Positions 8,061 through 15,475 of a stretch of DNA of 32,976 nucleotides are shown in pieces. The stretch lies in the NCBI GenBank assembly GCA_015232455.1, contig JADFZQ010000034.1, positions 1 to 32,976 on the forward strand, written 5' to 3'. The first letter of the stretch is position 1; every line of letters begins with the position of its first letter. The stretch is from Desulfamplus sp. GTDB lineage: Bacteria > Desulfobacterota > Desulfobacteria > Desulfobacterales > Desulfobacteraceae. A program made the translations under genes and the position numbers. A model generated the notes under the pieces. The model searched no databases and was not told where the DNA came from. It saw only the letters and a program-made list of their open reading frames with translations.

Positions 8061-8210
8061 GTAGTAGGGAACAATGGGTGTAGGGAACAACGATCGTTGT
8101 TCCCTACGGATTAAAAAATCAGGAATGATGATCGTTGTTCTCTACGGGTTAAAAAAAAATCAATAACAATGATCGTTGTTCCCTACAGGTTGAAAAATAA
8201 TGGAACTTTC
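8061..8210. repeat. Cluster of palindromic repeats (28-bp family)
   Basis: A perfect 28-bp palindrome lies at 8080-8107, consisting of GTAGGGAACAACGA followed by its reverse complement. A left half copy lies at 8061-8077. Three head-to-tail units of about 40 bp starting GATCGTTGTTC at 8092, 8130 and 8171 each carry the right arm plus an A-rich tail. The cluster fills the gap between receiver 3 and the TSUP permease. The palindrome can fold into a strong hairpin in mRNA. Other copies lie at 13241-13268 and 15001-15030. Confidence 0.85.
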
Positions 8211-8263
8211 AGGAGATATATCCTGATTAAATGACAACAATAAAAAAGAGGAAATGTAATCAA

Positions 8264-9541
8264 ATGAAATTTTTTAAAGAGTTTGGACAGTTTATGATGA
8301 TGGGTGCAAAAGCCCATGCAAAGTGGGAGATGGACGTATCCAACACCATTCTTAAAGACAAAAGAAGATTGATGATCCTTCTTATGCTCTGTATCCCAAT
8401 TGCTATTCTTGGAGTTGCATTTGCTGATCAAGTAGGTGATGCAATGCCTCACATGCTGGGTGGTAAAACTGCTTACAGTCCTGCATTTTTCACCCCTTTT
8501 ATCTTTGTTGCATCTATTCTTATCGGTGTCTGTGCGGGTCTTATTACAGGCTGCATTGGTGCTGGCGGCGGATTTATCATTGCTCCTGCTTTAATGAGTG
8601 CAGGAATTAAAGGTATTCTTGCTGTTGGAACTGACCTATTTCACATTTTTGCAAAAGCTATCATGGGTAGTGTTATTCACAGAAAACTTGGAAACGTCTC
8701 TGTTGGATTAGCACTTATCTTCTTGATTGGTGCAATTGTTGGTGCAACAGTTGGCGGTATGCTCAACCGTATTCTTTATGAGATTAACCCTGTTTTAAGC
8801 GATGCCTTTATCACAACCGTTTATTCACTGATGCTTGGAATGCTTGGTGCTTATTCAATGCTTGACTTTCTTAAAGCAAGAAAAGCAGGAGATACAAGCA
8901 GCGGACATGGCGGTAAAGCAGAGGGAGCTGAACTTGGAAATCTTCCTAAAAAACTTCAGGCAATCAATATTCCTCCAATGATTACATTTGATGAGGGTGT
9001 AGTTCCGGGTGGAAGAAAAATCTCTTGTGTATTCCTTATTCTAAGTGGTGCGTTGGTTGGTCTTACTGCATCAATTATGGGTGTTGGTGGTGGATTTCTA
9101 ACTTTCCCGATTTTTGTATATGTTCTTGGTGTCTCTTCAATGACAACCGTTGGAACAGATATTTTACAGATTGTTTTTACTGCTGGTTATGCTGCAATTA
9201 CCCAATATGCAATTTATGGTTTTATCTTCTACACAATGGCAATGGGAATGCTTCTTGGCTCACTTATCGGCATTCAGATTGGTGCTTTGGTAACTAAAGT
9301 TGTTACTGGAATCACAATTCGTGGATTCTATGCAATGGCAGTTTTAGCGGGTTTTGTAAACCGAATATTTGCTCTGCCAGCAAAGCTCAACTCTTTAGAT
9401 ATTATATCAATCACCCCAAAAACAATTGCTGTTCTTGATGGTATTGGAATCTACTCATTCTTTATAGTAATAGGCGGGTTTGCTGTATGGGTAATTGGTA
9501 CATTTTTAATGAACATCAAAGTACTTAAAGGAGGCAGATAA
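8264..9541 (+). CDS. TauE/SafE (TSUP) family permease
   Basis: This 425-residue polytopic membrane protein belongs to the 4-toluene sulfonate uptake permease family (TauE/SafE, DUF81). The two halves each carry the family glycine motif: IGAGGGFIIAP (~98-108) and MGVGGGFLTFP (~273-283), each followed by GTDxxxI. There are about 8-9 hydrophobic segments, plus a cytosolic N-tail of ~35 residues and a hydrophilic loop around 215-255. I chose the ATG at 8264 because AAGAGG lies 12 nt upstream; an in-frame ATG at 8231 would add 11 residues but has a badly spaced ribosome site. TSUP members move sulfite, sulfonates, sulfoacetate or similar anions. The next gene overlaps the stop codon. Confidence 0.88.
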   Translation: MKFFKEFGQFMMMGAKAHAKWEMDVSNTILKDKRRLMILLMLCIPIAILGVAFADQVGDAMPHMLGGKTAYSPAFFTPFIFVASILIGVCAGLITGCIGAGGGFIIAPALMSAGIKGILAVGTDLFHIFAKAIMGSVIHRKLGNVSVGLALIFLIGAIVGATVGGMLNRILYEINPVLSDAFITTVYSLMLGMLGAYSMLDFLKARKAGDTSSGHGGKAEGAELGNLPKKLQAINIPPMITFDEGVVPGGRKISCVFLILSGALVGLTASIMGVGGGFLTFPIFVYVLGVSSMTTVGTDILQIVFTAGYAAITQYAIYGFIFYTMAMGMLLGSLIGIQIGALVTKVVTGITIRGFYAMAVLAGFVNRIFALPAKLNSLDIISITPKTIAVLDGIGIYSFFIVIGGFAVWVIGTFLMNIKVLKGGR

Positions 9542-10239
9542 TGATTGCTCACAAAAATATATTCGCTAAAGGTGCGATTCTGATGGCTGGATTTCTGATT
9601 GTCCTTTTTATGATGTTCATGCCAATCTTTAACGGACATCATGCTATCAATATGATGGATAATCTCTATAACTCTATATCTAAAGGATCAGCCTACTATA
9701 TTGACGGGCTTATTAAAGACGCTGAAAAATATAAAGATACAGAGATAAAAGTTGATTTTAAATTGAAATCAACTGAGATGGCAGCAGAAGCTATGCAGAT
9801 TCTTACATCATCTGGTGCAAAGGTTGTACAAGATGGAGAGAAACTTGAAGTTGAAGGAAATCTTGGTGCAATTTTGCAAAATGCACTTGCAGATTCTGAC
9901 ATGATGTTTGCAAATGATGGAAAGAAACTTAAAGAAAAATATACATATAATGAATCTTATGATGAGAAAAAGGTGCTTTATAACTGGTGGAATGCTCTTA
10001 AAGGAACAAGTAAGTCTCTGACAAAACAGGAAAAATTTCCAGAAGCCAAATTTATAAACAACGTAATGACAAGAGCCGTAGAGTGTTCATACAACTACTA
10101 TAAGGTTCAGGCAGAAAATATAAAAGATAAAGCTGGTGTTGTAATATTTTCATTGGTTTTCTATGTAATTTACACAATATGGTTTGGTTTTGCTATCATG
10201 TATCTGTTTGAAGGCTGGGGTATGCAGCTTAGCCATTGA
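9541..10239 (+). CDS. Two-helix membrane protein coupled to TSUP permease
   Basis: This 232-residue protein has a TM helix at ~9-30, a soluble region at ~31-197 and a second TM helix at ~198-222. By charge pattern the soluble part probably faces the periplasm. The soluble domain begins with an acidic/Lys alternating stretch (IKVDFKLKSTEMAAEAMQIL), includes a GAKVVQDGEKLEVEG beta-like segment, and ends with a Tyr-rich helix. I do not recognise the family. Its ATG overlaps the TSUP stop (TAATG), and AAGGAGG sits inside the end of the permease gene, so the two are translationally coupled. This makes it a good candidate for a dedicated accessory or anion-binding subunit of the permease. Confidence 0.82.
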   Translation: MIAHKNIFAKGAILMAGFLIVLFMMFMPIFNGHHAINMMDNLYNSISKGSAYYIDGLIKDAEKYKDTEIKVDFKLKSTEMAAEAMQILTSSGAKVVQDGEKLEVEGNLGAILQNALADSDMMFANDGKKLKEKYTYNESYDEKKVLYNWWNALKGTSKSLTKQEKFPEAKFINNVMTRAVECSYNYYKVQAENIKDKAGVVIFSLVFYVIYTIWFGFAIMYLFEGWGMQLSH

Positions 10240-10348
10240 TCTTATCTTAATTGATCTTAATTAATCTTTTAGGAAAATTTAAATCCGTTATATATCAGGT
10301 GGGTCCTGCATGTTCGCCCATGATTGCCCGCTTGATATGTTCAGGTTG

Positions 10349-10381
10349 TGGGGTAGAGCTAAAATTTTAAGTTCTGCCCCA
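10349..10381. terminator. Hairpin after TSUP operon, possible terminator
   Basis: TGGGGTAGAGCT (10349-10360) pairs with AGTTCTGCCCCA (10370-10381) over 12 positions, two of them G-U in RNA. The tail is ATACTTTTAT, so the U-tract is weak. It lies between the convergent TSUP unit and the HigA-type gene. Function as a terminator is inferred from position. Confidence 0.4.
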
Positions 10382-10495
10382 TACTTTTATAAATTAGAGT
10401 TTGCATTTAACCTCCTGTAAAACCCATTTTCTATCAAGTAAACTCAAGGGGTCAATTCAAGTTTTGCAGGAACTCTATTAGACGAAACAAAAAAA

Positions 10496-10771
10496 TCATG
10501 CAATGGCAAAACGAATGGTTTTACCAACAGCTTGAGCGTAATTTATCAATGTTGATAGGCTAATATTTTCAGTATGGTTTTCAATTCTGGAGATAGCGGA
10601 TTTACGAGTCTTTAAAACTGCTGCTACTTGCTCTTGAGTTAAGCCTGCTTCAAGTCGTGCCTGTTTAAGGAGAACACCAATTTTGAACTGTTCGTATCCT
10701 TCGTCAAAATTATTTGCAAATTTAGAACTCATGTTTTTTCGGTTTTCAATATATTTATCAAGATCATCCAT
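10496..10771 (-). CDS. higA: HigA-type HTH antitoxin
   Basis: This 91-residue protein has an Xre/Cro-type helix-turn-helix at ~35-90 ([20 protein letters not shown], then [10 protein letters not shown], then [13 protein letters not shown]). The N-terminal ~30 residues are hydrophilic, as in HigA2-like antitoxins that clamp the toxin with one end. The gene follows and overlaps the toxin gene by 8 bp, the toxin-first order typical of higBA. It should repress its own promoter upstream of the toxin gene. Symbol given by family resemblance. Confidence 0.85.
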   Translation of the reverse strand: MDDLDKYIENRKNMSSKFANNFDEGYEQFKIGVLLKQARLEAGLTQEQVAAVLKTRKSAISRIENHTENISLSTLINYAQAVGKTIRFAIA

Positions 10772-11120
10772 TTGGTTTTCTCCTGTTTAGGTATTCTTTT
10801 TTACGTTGTTCGGCTATATTTATCTCCTTTATAGGAGTTTTGCGGCTCTTTTTTTGAAAAAAATTGGTTAAGATGATCAATTCGTTATCACAGAAAAAGC
10901 AAAGAATGCGAAAAGTATCTTTGCCAATATCAATTATAACTTCCCAAATACCATCTGTATTAACTAACTTTTTGAGGTAATTACTTGGAACATAGTCAAG
11001 CTCACGAATAAGTTTTAATACCCATGCCACTTTTTGAGCTTGGGTATCTGTAAGATTATCAAAATAATCTTTAACAGGGCATCTCCCTGACTCCGTTTTA
11101 TAAAATAAGATAGTTTTCAT
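10764..11120 (-). CDS. higB: HigB/RelE-type toxin (phage Gp49-like)
   Basis: This 118-residue protein resembles the Gp49-like HigB branch of RelE-fold ribosome-dependent mRNA interferases. Family marks include [10 protein letters not shown] near the N-terminus, [28 protein letters not shown] in the core, and [28 protein letters not shown] at the C-terminus. The frame is open to 11225, but the family N-terminus begins at the ATG at 11120 ([12 protein letters not shown]); an ATG at 11135 is the alternative. No strong ribosome site is visible. A TTGACA lies upstream on the minus strand without a good -10. The divergent PEP-synthase-like gene starts 88 bp away. Confidence 0.8.
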   Translation of the reverse strand: MKTILFYKTESGRCPVKDYFDNLTDTQAQKVAWVLKLIRELDYVPSNYLKKLVNTDGIWEVIIDIGKDTFRILCFFCDNELIILTNFFQKKSRKTPIKEINIAEQRKKEYLNRRKPNG

Positions 11121-11208
11121 TTTTAATGAGTACATAAATGTTTGAATTTTGTCAATATTCAAAACTTTACATAAAAGAAGACAACCTTGTGGATTTAAGG
11201 AAAATAAT

Positions 11209-14154
11209 ATGGGCTGGATTGACACGCTTAGACAATGGTTAAATATAAAAGAACCTGAAGCTACTCCAGAAGAGATACAGAAGACAGAGGAGCTTAGGAA
11301 TGAGTTTAAAGAACGATACCATCACTTTAAAGTGCTTCTTGCTGCAAATCAAAAATCTCTTGAGGGAATGGCAGATATTGAACAGGCTCTTGCTGGTTCT
11401 ACTCCATTCTCAATGACCTTTATCCGTTCAAGATGCACTGACGTTGCTGTCAATGTGCTGAAAATGATAAGAGATTTAGAACATCTTGCCCCTGAAAAAT
11501 ATGAGCTTCTATCACCCATCTTCTTTCAAATCCGCAAATCAGTTGATGATATTCTAACTGAAAAACGCCCTATTTTACCAAGAGAGATTGTCGTTCCGCT
11601 TGCTCCACCCCCTTCCCCCTCCCCAATAGAGAGGGGGAATAATCATTCCCTACCCTTAGGGAGGAGGGGCGGGGAGGGGCAAAATAATTATCTGGAAAAC
11701 TATATAAGTAGCCAAGAGAGCATAATTTTACCACCTGATTTAGTTGGAAGTAAGATGGCATCACTTGCAGAGATTGGACGCTGCTGCAATGTCAATATTC
11801 CGCGTGGTTTTGTTATTACCTCTTATGCTTACGAACTTTTTGTTCATGCAGGAGAAGGTGGGATTAAAACTGAAAATGCCGATATAAAAACTTATGCGGG
11901 CGGACTTCAAACTGAAATTGATAGATTGATTCAAAGCTGTGATTCTGACGATATTGAGGCAATGCACGCTCTAAGCGGCAAAATTCGTCAAATGATTATT
12001 AAGGCAGCTATACCTGAGCAAGTTGTTCAGGCAATTGAAAGTGCATGGGAAAACCTTGAATCAGAATATGATAGTCAATCAATACGCAACATATCTTCGC
12101 CATCTCATGGCAATCCTAGCCATAATAAGCATAATAGTTCATTGAGAGTAGCATTAAGAAGCAGTGCATTAGGTGAAGATTCACAAAATAGCTCTTTTGC
12201 TGGGCAGTATCATTCAGAATTAAATGTCAGCAAAGAGTCGGTTTTTGAAGCATACAAGAGTGTCGTAGCAAGTAAATACACACTCCATGCCATGATGTAT
12301 CGGATAAACAAAGGTTTCAGGGATGAAGATGTACCAATGGCTGTTGGCTGCATCCAGATGGTTGATGCTGTATCAGGTGGAGTTATCTATTCAGGAAATC
12401 CAGTTGACAGCAGTGATAACTCAATATTTATAAGCGCTGTTTTTGGTCTTCCAAAGGCGGTTGTTGATGGTGCTGTTCCAAGCGACTTATTTGTTGTATC
12501 CAGATCTGGTTTGCAAACTGGCTTGCGTATTATCAGAGAAGAGATAGCAATCAAAGATAAAAAATTTGTCTGCTACCCTGAAGAGGGTGTATGTCGAATG
12601 GAAATATCAACTCAAGAAAGTAGAAAACCCGCGATTTCGCCAGAACAGGTTATTGAACTTGCAAAGATAGCCTTAAAACTTGAATCCTATTTTGGCACAC
12701 CTCAAGATATTGAGTGGGCAATTGATAATAATGGCGAATTTCTTATTCTTCAGAGCCGACCACTTCAACAGAACAAAGGAGCTGATTTACCTAAAATTGA
12801 AACTAAAAGTGATGTTGTTAATGAAACCAAAAATGGTGTTGTTAATGATATATTAACTGAAAATTTGATTGCACAAGGCGGCATATCTGCTTCACAGGGT
12901 ATTGCTTCAGGCGAGGCTTTTGTTGCTTTAAAGAATGTTGATATTTTAAGATTTCCGTCAGGTGGTGTTCTTATTATTCGCCAAGCTCTTCCTGAATGGG
13001 CAACGGTTGCTGCAAGGGCATCAGCAATTTTATCGGAACAGGGCAGTGCAGCAAGTCATCTTGCAAGTGTTGCAAGGGAGTTTAAAGTTCCTGCTATTTT
13101 TGGACTTAAAGGGATTACATCAAAAATAAAATCTGGTGAGAAAATCACTGTAAATGCTGATTCTCAAATGGTATTACAATATAGGGAACAAGAATTATTA
13201 CAAGATAGAGAACAAGAATATTGTAGAGAACAGGAATATTGTAGGGAACAACGATCGTTGTTCCCTACTACTTTTAAGGGGGTAGAAAAAATAAATCCCA
13301 TGAAAGGAAGTCCTGTTTATAATCTTCTTCAAAGATGCTCTCGCCATATAGTTCCTCTAAATCTTCTTGACCCTGATTCATACGATTTCAAACCACAAAA
13401 TTGCAAAACATTCCATGACATCACAAGATTTATCCATGAGAAATCTGTATCAGAGATGTTCAGCTTTGGGAAAAATCACGATTTCCCTGAAAAGAGCAGC
13501 AAGCAGCTTCACTATAAAGTGCCGATGCAGTGGTATATTCTTGATTTAGATGACGGATTTTCTGTTCCGATAAAAGGCAAATATGTAAAACTTGAAGAGA
13601 TAGCCTCAATTCCAATGCTTGCATTTTGGGACGGTTTTGTAGCAATCCCTTGGGACGGGCCGCCAGCAATGGACGGAAGAGGCATGATGTCTGTGATGTT
13701 CCAATCAACTGCAAACACAGCTTTGACTACTGGAATACAATCAGCTTATGCCCAGCATAACTATTTTATGATCTCAAAAAACTATTGCAGTCTCAACTCA
13801 AGGCTTGGATACCACTTTTCAACTATGGAGGCGTTAGTTAGCGAGCGAATTTCTGAAAATTATATCACGTTTCAATTTAAAGGCGGTGCAGCAGACAAAC
13901 AGCGGCGTTTAAATAGAGTTCATTTTATAGGAAATATTCTTGAAGATTATGGTTTTAGAGCAATAATTCGTGAAGATCATCTGACAGCACGTATTCAAGG
14001 TTATGACCAAATGTTTATGAAAAGTCGACTAAAAATACTTGGACATCTCACACTTCATACAAGACAACTTGATATGATTATGACCAATCCTGCTCAAGTA
14101 GCCTTTTATGGTAATAAACTTAGAAAAGAGATTGATTCGTTTGAACTTAGCTAA
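11209..14154 (+). CDS. PEP synthase/PPDK-like phosphotransferase with unusual C-terminus
   Basis: This 981-residue protein starts at the ATG at 11209 (AAGG 8 nt upstream); the frame is open 20 codons further but without a ribosome site. Domains: N-terminal helical region (~1-125); repeat-derived insert (~131-160); PEP/pyruvate-binding ATP-grasp domain (~175-520) with DLVGSKMASLAEI, ALRSSALGEDSQNSSFAGQY and IEWAID...LQSRP; mobile phospho-His domain (~560-655) with the catalytic His617 in GSAASHLASVAREFKVPAIFG; second repeat-derived insert (~658-687); and a ~295-residue C-terminal region (PLNLLDPDSYDF, FHDITRFIHEKSVSEMF) in place of the PEP-binding TIM barrel. The enzyme can probably phosphorylate its His from ATP, but the final acceptor is unknown. 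It is cytosolic, possibly regulatory. Confidence 0.85.
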   Translation: MGWIDTLRQWLNIKEPEATPEEIQKTEELRNEFKERYHHFKVLLAANQKSLEGMADIEQALAGSTPFSMTFIRSRCTDVAVNVLKMIRDLEHLAPEKYELLSPIFFQIRKSVDDILTEKRPILPREIVVPLAPPPSPSPIERGNNHSLPLGRRGGEGQNNYLENYISSQESIILPPDLVGSKMASLAEIGRCCNVNIPRGFVITSYAYELFVHAGEGGIKTENADIKTYAGGLQTEIDRLIQSCDSDDIEAMHALSGKIRQMIIKAAIPEQVVQAIESAWENLESEYDSQSIRNISSPSHGNPSHNKHNSSLRVALRSSALGEDSQNSSFAGQYHSELNVSKESVFEAYKSVVASKYTLHAMMYRINKGFRDEDVPMAVGCIQMVDAVSGGVIYSGNPVDSSDNSIFISAVFGLPKAVVDGAVPSDLFVVSRSGLQTGLRIIREEIAIKDKKFVCYPEEGVCRMEISTQESRKPAISPEQVIELAKIALKLESYFGTPQDIEWAIDNNGEFLILQSRPLQQNKGADLPKIETKSDVVNETKNGVVNDILTENLIAQGGISASQGIASGEAFVALKNVDILRFPSGGVLIIRQALPEWATVAARASAILSEQGSAASHLASVAREFKVPAIFGLKGITSKIKSGEKITVNADSQMVLQYREQELLQDREQEYCREQEYCREQRSLFPTTFKGVEKINPMKGSPVYNLLQRCSRHIVPLNLLDPDSYDFKPQNCKTFHDITRFIHEKSVSEMFSFGKNHDFPEKSSKQLHYKVPMQWYILDLDDGFSVPIKGKYVKLEEIASIPMLAFWDGFVAIPWDGPPAMDGRGMMSVMFQSTANTALTTGIQSAYAQHNYFMISKNYCSLNSRLGYHFSTMEALVSERISENYITFQFKGGAADKQRRLNRVHFIGNILEDYGFRAIIREDHLTARIQGYDQMFMKSRLKILGHLTLHTRQLDMIMTNPAQVAFYGNKLRKEIDSFELS
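11600..11682. repeat. G/C-rich palindromic element inserted in coding sequence
   Basis: This 83-bp stretch is strikingly G/C-rich in an AT-rich gene. Its ends are imperfectly complementary (TTGCTCCACCCCC against GGGGAGGGGCAA), and inner blocks CCCCCTCCCC and GAGGGGGAA also pair. It is read in frame as a Pro/Ser then Gly/Arg-rich linker (about residues 131-160 of the PEP-synthase-like protein) between two domains. It looks like a REP/MITE-like palindromic element captured by the gene. Confidence 0.75.
13180..13268. repeat. 28-bp palindrome plus tandem half-units inside a gene
   Basis: A perfect 28-bp copy (13241-13268) is identical to the intergenic copy at 8080-8107. It is preceded by three degenerate left-arm units (around 13180-13194, 13195-13218 and 13219-13236), each containing AGRGAACARGAA. 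All are read in frame as repeated REQE tetrapeptides (~658-687 of the PEP-synthase-like protein), between the phospho-His domain and the C-terminal region. Confidence 0.85.
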
Positions 14155-14197
14155 ATAACAATCTGCTTTAGCTAACTTATTATATTTTACCTAAAAT

Positions 14198-14896
14198 TTA
14201 TTTTAATTCCATAATCTCATAGGAGTTAGACATTAAATCCGCAATAAATAGCTTATTTCTTAATAAGTTCCCTCTGTTTAAAAGAAGTTTAATAACTTCT
14301 GATGCTTGAAGAGAGGCAACAAACATGGCACAAAACGAGAGATTGCCAACTCTTGTTTCAATACCTTTTAGATTTTTTTCGTAATTTTTACCATAAATTA
14401 GCTCAAAGCCTTTATCTTGGGGAAATATTGTTGTAACTTGACCAGAAGTTCCAGCAATAGCCCCTGATACCAATGGAATTGAAGATTTACGAGCAGCTTC
14501 TTGAATCATAAATCTATCATCAATTGAGTCAAGACAATCAACTACAACATTTACCATATCAAATATCTCTCCACAATTTCTGTGCGTTAGAAATCTTCTA
14601 AAACTTTTGGCATGAATGTTTGAGTTTATCTCTTTTACCCTCTGAGCTGCTGCATCTGCTTTGTGAGTTCCAATTATTTTTTCTGTGCATAAAATCTGTC
14701 TATTAAGGTTAGTTGTTGAAAAGACATCACCATCAACAAGATAGAGATAACCAACACCAATTCTGGCAAGCATCTCAGTTACATTACCACCAAGCCCACC
14801 AAGACCTGCAACACACACTCTTGAATTTGCCAAAACCAACTGCTCTTCGCTGTTTAGTGCATTAGAATTGCGAATATAACGCTCAATGATCTTCAT
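14198..14896 (-). CDS. ThiF/MoeB/HesA-family E1-like adenylyltransferase
   Basis: This 232-residue protein has a Rossmann-type ATP-binding core: GLGGLGGN (31-38), VDGD with D55, NLNRQ with N63 and R66, K79, and VVDCLDSIDDR (118-128). These match E1-like enzymes that adenylate the C-terminus of a ubiquitin-like sulfur carrier (ThiS, MoaD). It is short and lacks the paired CxxC zinc motifs of ThiF/MoeB, and the C-terminal segment (TRVGNLSFCAMFVASLQASE) has one Cys in place of the usual catalytic-loop arrangement. AAGGAGG lies upstream. No carrier protein or thiamine/molybdopterin gene is adjacent, so its pathway is not determined. Confidence 0.85.
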   Translation of the reverse strand: MKIIERYIRNSNALNSEEQLVLANSRVCVAGLGGLGGNVTEMLARIGVGYLYLVDGDVFSTTNLNRQILCTEKIIGTHKADAAAQRVKEINSNIHAKSFRRFLTHRNCGEIFDMVNVVVDCLDSIDDRFMIQEAARKSSIPLVSGAIAGTSGQVTTIFPQDKGFELIYGKNYEKNLKGIETRVGNLSFCAMFVASLQASEVIKLLLNRGNLLRNKLFIADLMSNSYEIMELK

Positions 14897-15000
14897 TTGC
14901 TTTCGCCTCCTTAAAAAAGTTTGAACATTTTCCCAAACATTCCAAATCCAGCTGAGGAATCAAAATTTAATAATGCCTAAATTATACACAGCAAGGTCAT

Positions 15001-15030
15001 AGTAAAGAACAACTATCGTTGTTCCTTACT
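15001..15030. repeat. Diverged copy of the 28-bp palindrome
   Basis: AGTAAAGAACAAC pairs with GTTGTTCCTTACT around TATC with a single mismatch. Its arms match the GTAGGGAACAACGA arm of the perfect copies at 8080 and 13241 with a few substitutions. It lies in the gap between the ThiF-like gene and the surface-protein gene. Confidence 0.75.
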
Positions 15031-15375
15031 ACTGGTGTTATTAAATTTCCATTCCTAAAGTCATAGTATAACCTCCAAAAAGAGATTGTAGTTTAATTAC
15101 TATATTATTAATGATAAATAATGAATATGGAAAGGTCAATTATAATCCTTAAAATTTATATTAACTGTATAGACAAAAGTGGTTCAAAATAGCCACTTTG
15201 GGAGATATGCCATCACTTAGCAGCTTCTAAGCCCATAACAATATTAGATTTTAAGATATTATAAACGATGGTATGCAATTTGCTTTAAGTTCAGCCATCA
15301 TGGAACTGAAATTTTTTATTGACATAAACGATACAGTATGTTTTTTAGGAATCTATTTTTAAAGATATTTAAAAA

Positions 15376-15382
15376 AGGAGGT
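15376..15382 (+). promoter_or_regulatory. Orphan ribosome-binding-like site in leader
   Basis: AGGAGGT preceded by six A is a near-ideal anti-SD match, yet no ATG, GTG or TTG follows within 15 nt. It lies about 100 nt before the surface-protein start. It might act as a ribosome standby site or a GGA-type regulator site, or be chance. Confidence 0.3.
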
Positions 15383-15475
15383 AGATTCTTTTAGAAAAAA
15401 GTATTTATTTATTTTGTTAGTGGTGTAACTAAAAATTTTTTTAAACTTACAACATTTATTTAGGAGAGAATTAAG

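Larger units (their letters stand above)
14897..15475. other. Long intergenic/leader region before the S-layer gene
   Basis: This 579-bp AT-rich gap lies between two divergently transcribed genes. It holds a palindromic repeat copy (15001-15030), a small hairpin pairing AAAGTGG (15176-15182) with CCACTTT (15193-15199), TTGACA at 15319-15324 without a convincing -10 box, a strong ribosome-site-like AGGAGGT with no reading frame (15376-15382), and the real ribosome site AGGAGAG (15462-15468). I see no coding sequence. Confidence 0.6.

Noticed and set aside
8231-8263. Upstream ATG for the TSUP permease
   Set aside because: Its ribosome site is ~15 nt away and the added residues are low-complexity. 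The ATG at 8264 has a closer AAGAGG and gives a typical family start.
11121-11225. Longer N-terminus of the HigB-type toxin
   Set aside because: The extra 35 residues do not match the toxin family, lack a ribosome site, and would overlap the divergent gene start.
15319-15347. TTGACA as a sigma-70 promoter of the surface-protein gene
   Set aside because: No TATAAT-like box occurs at 16-18 bp; only T-runs are found there. A promoter in this region is likely, but this exact one is not supported.
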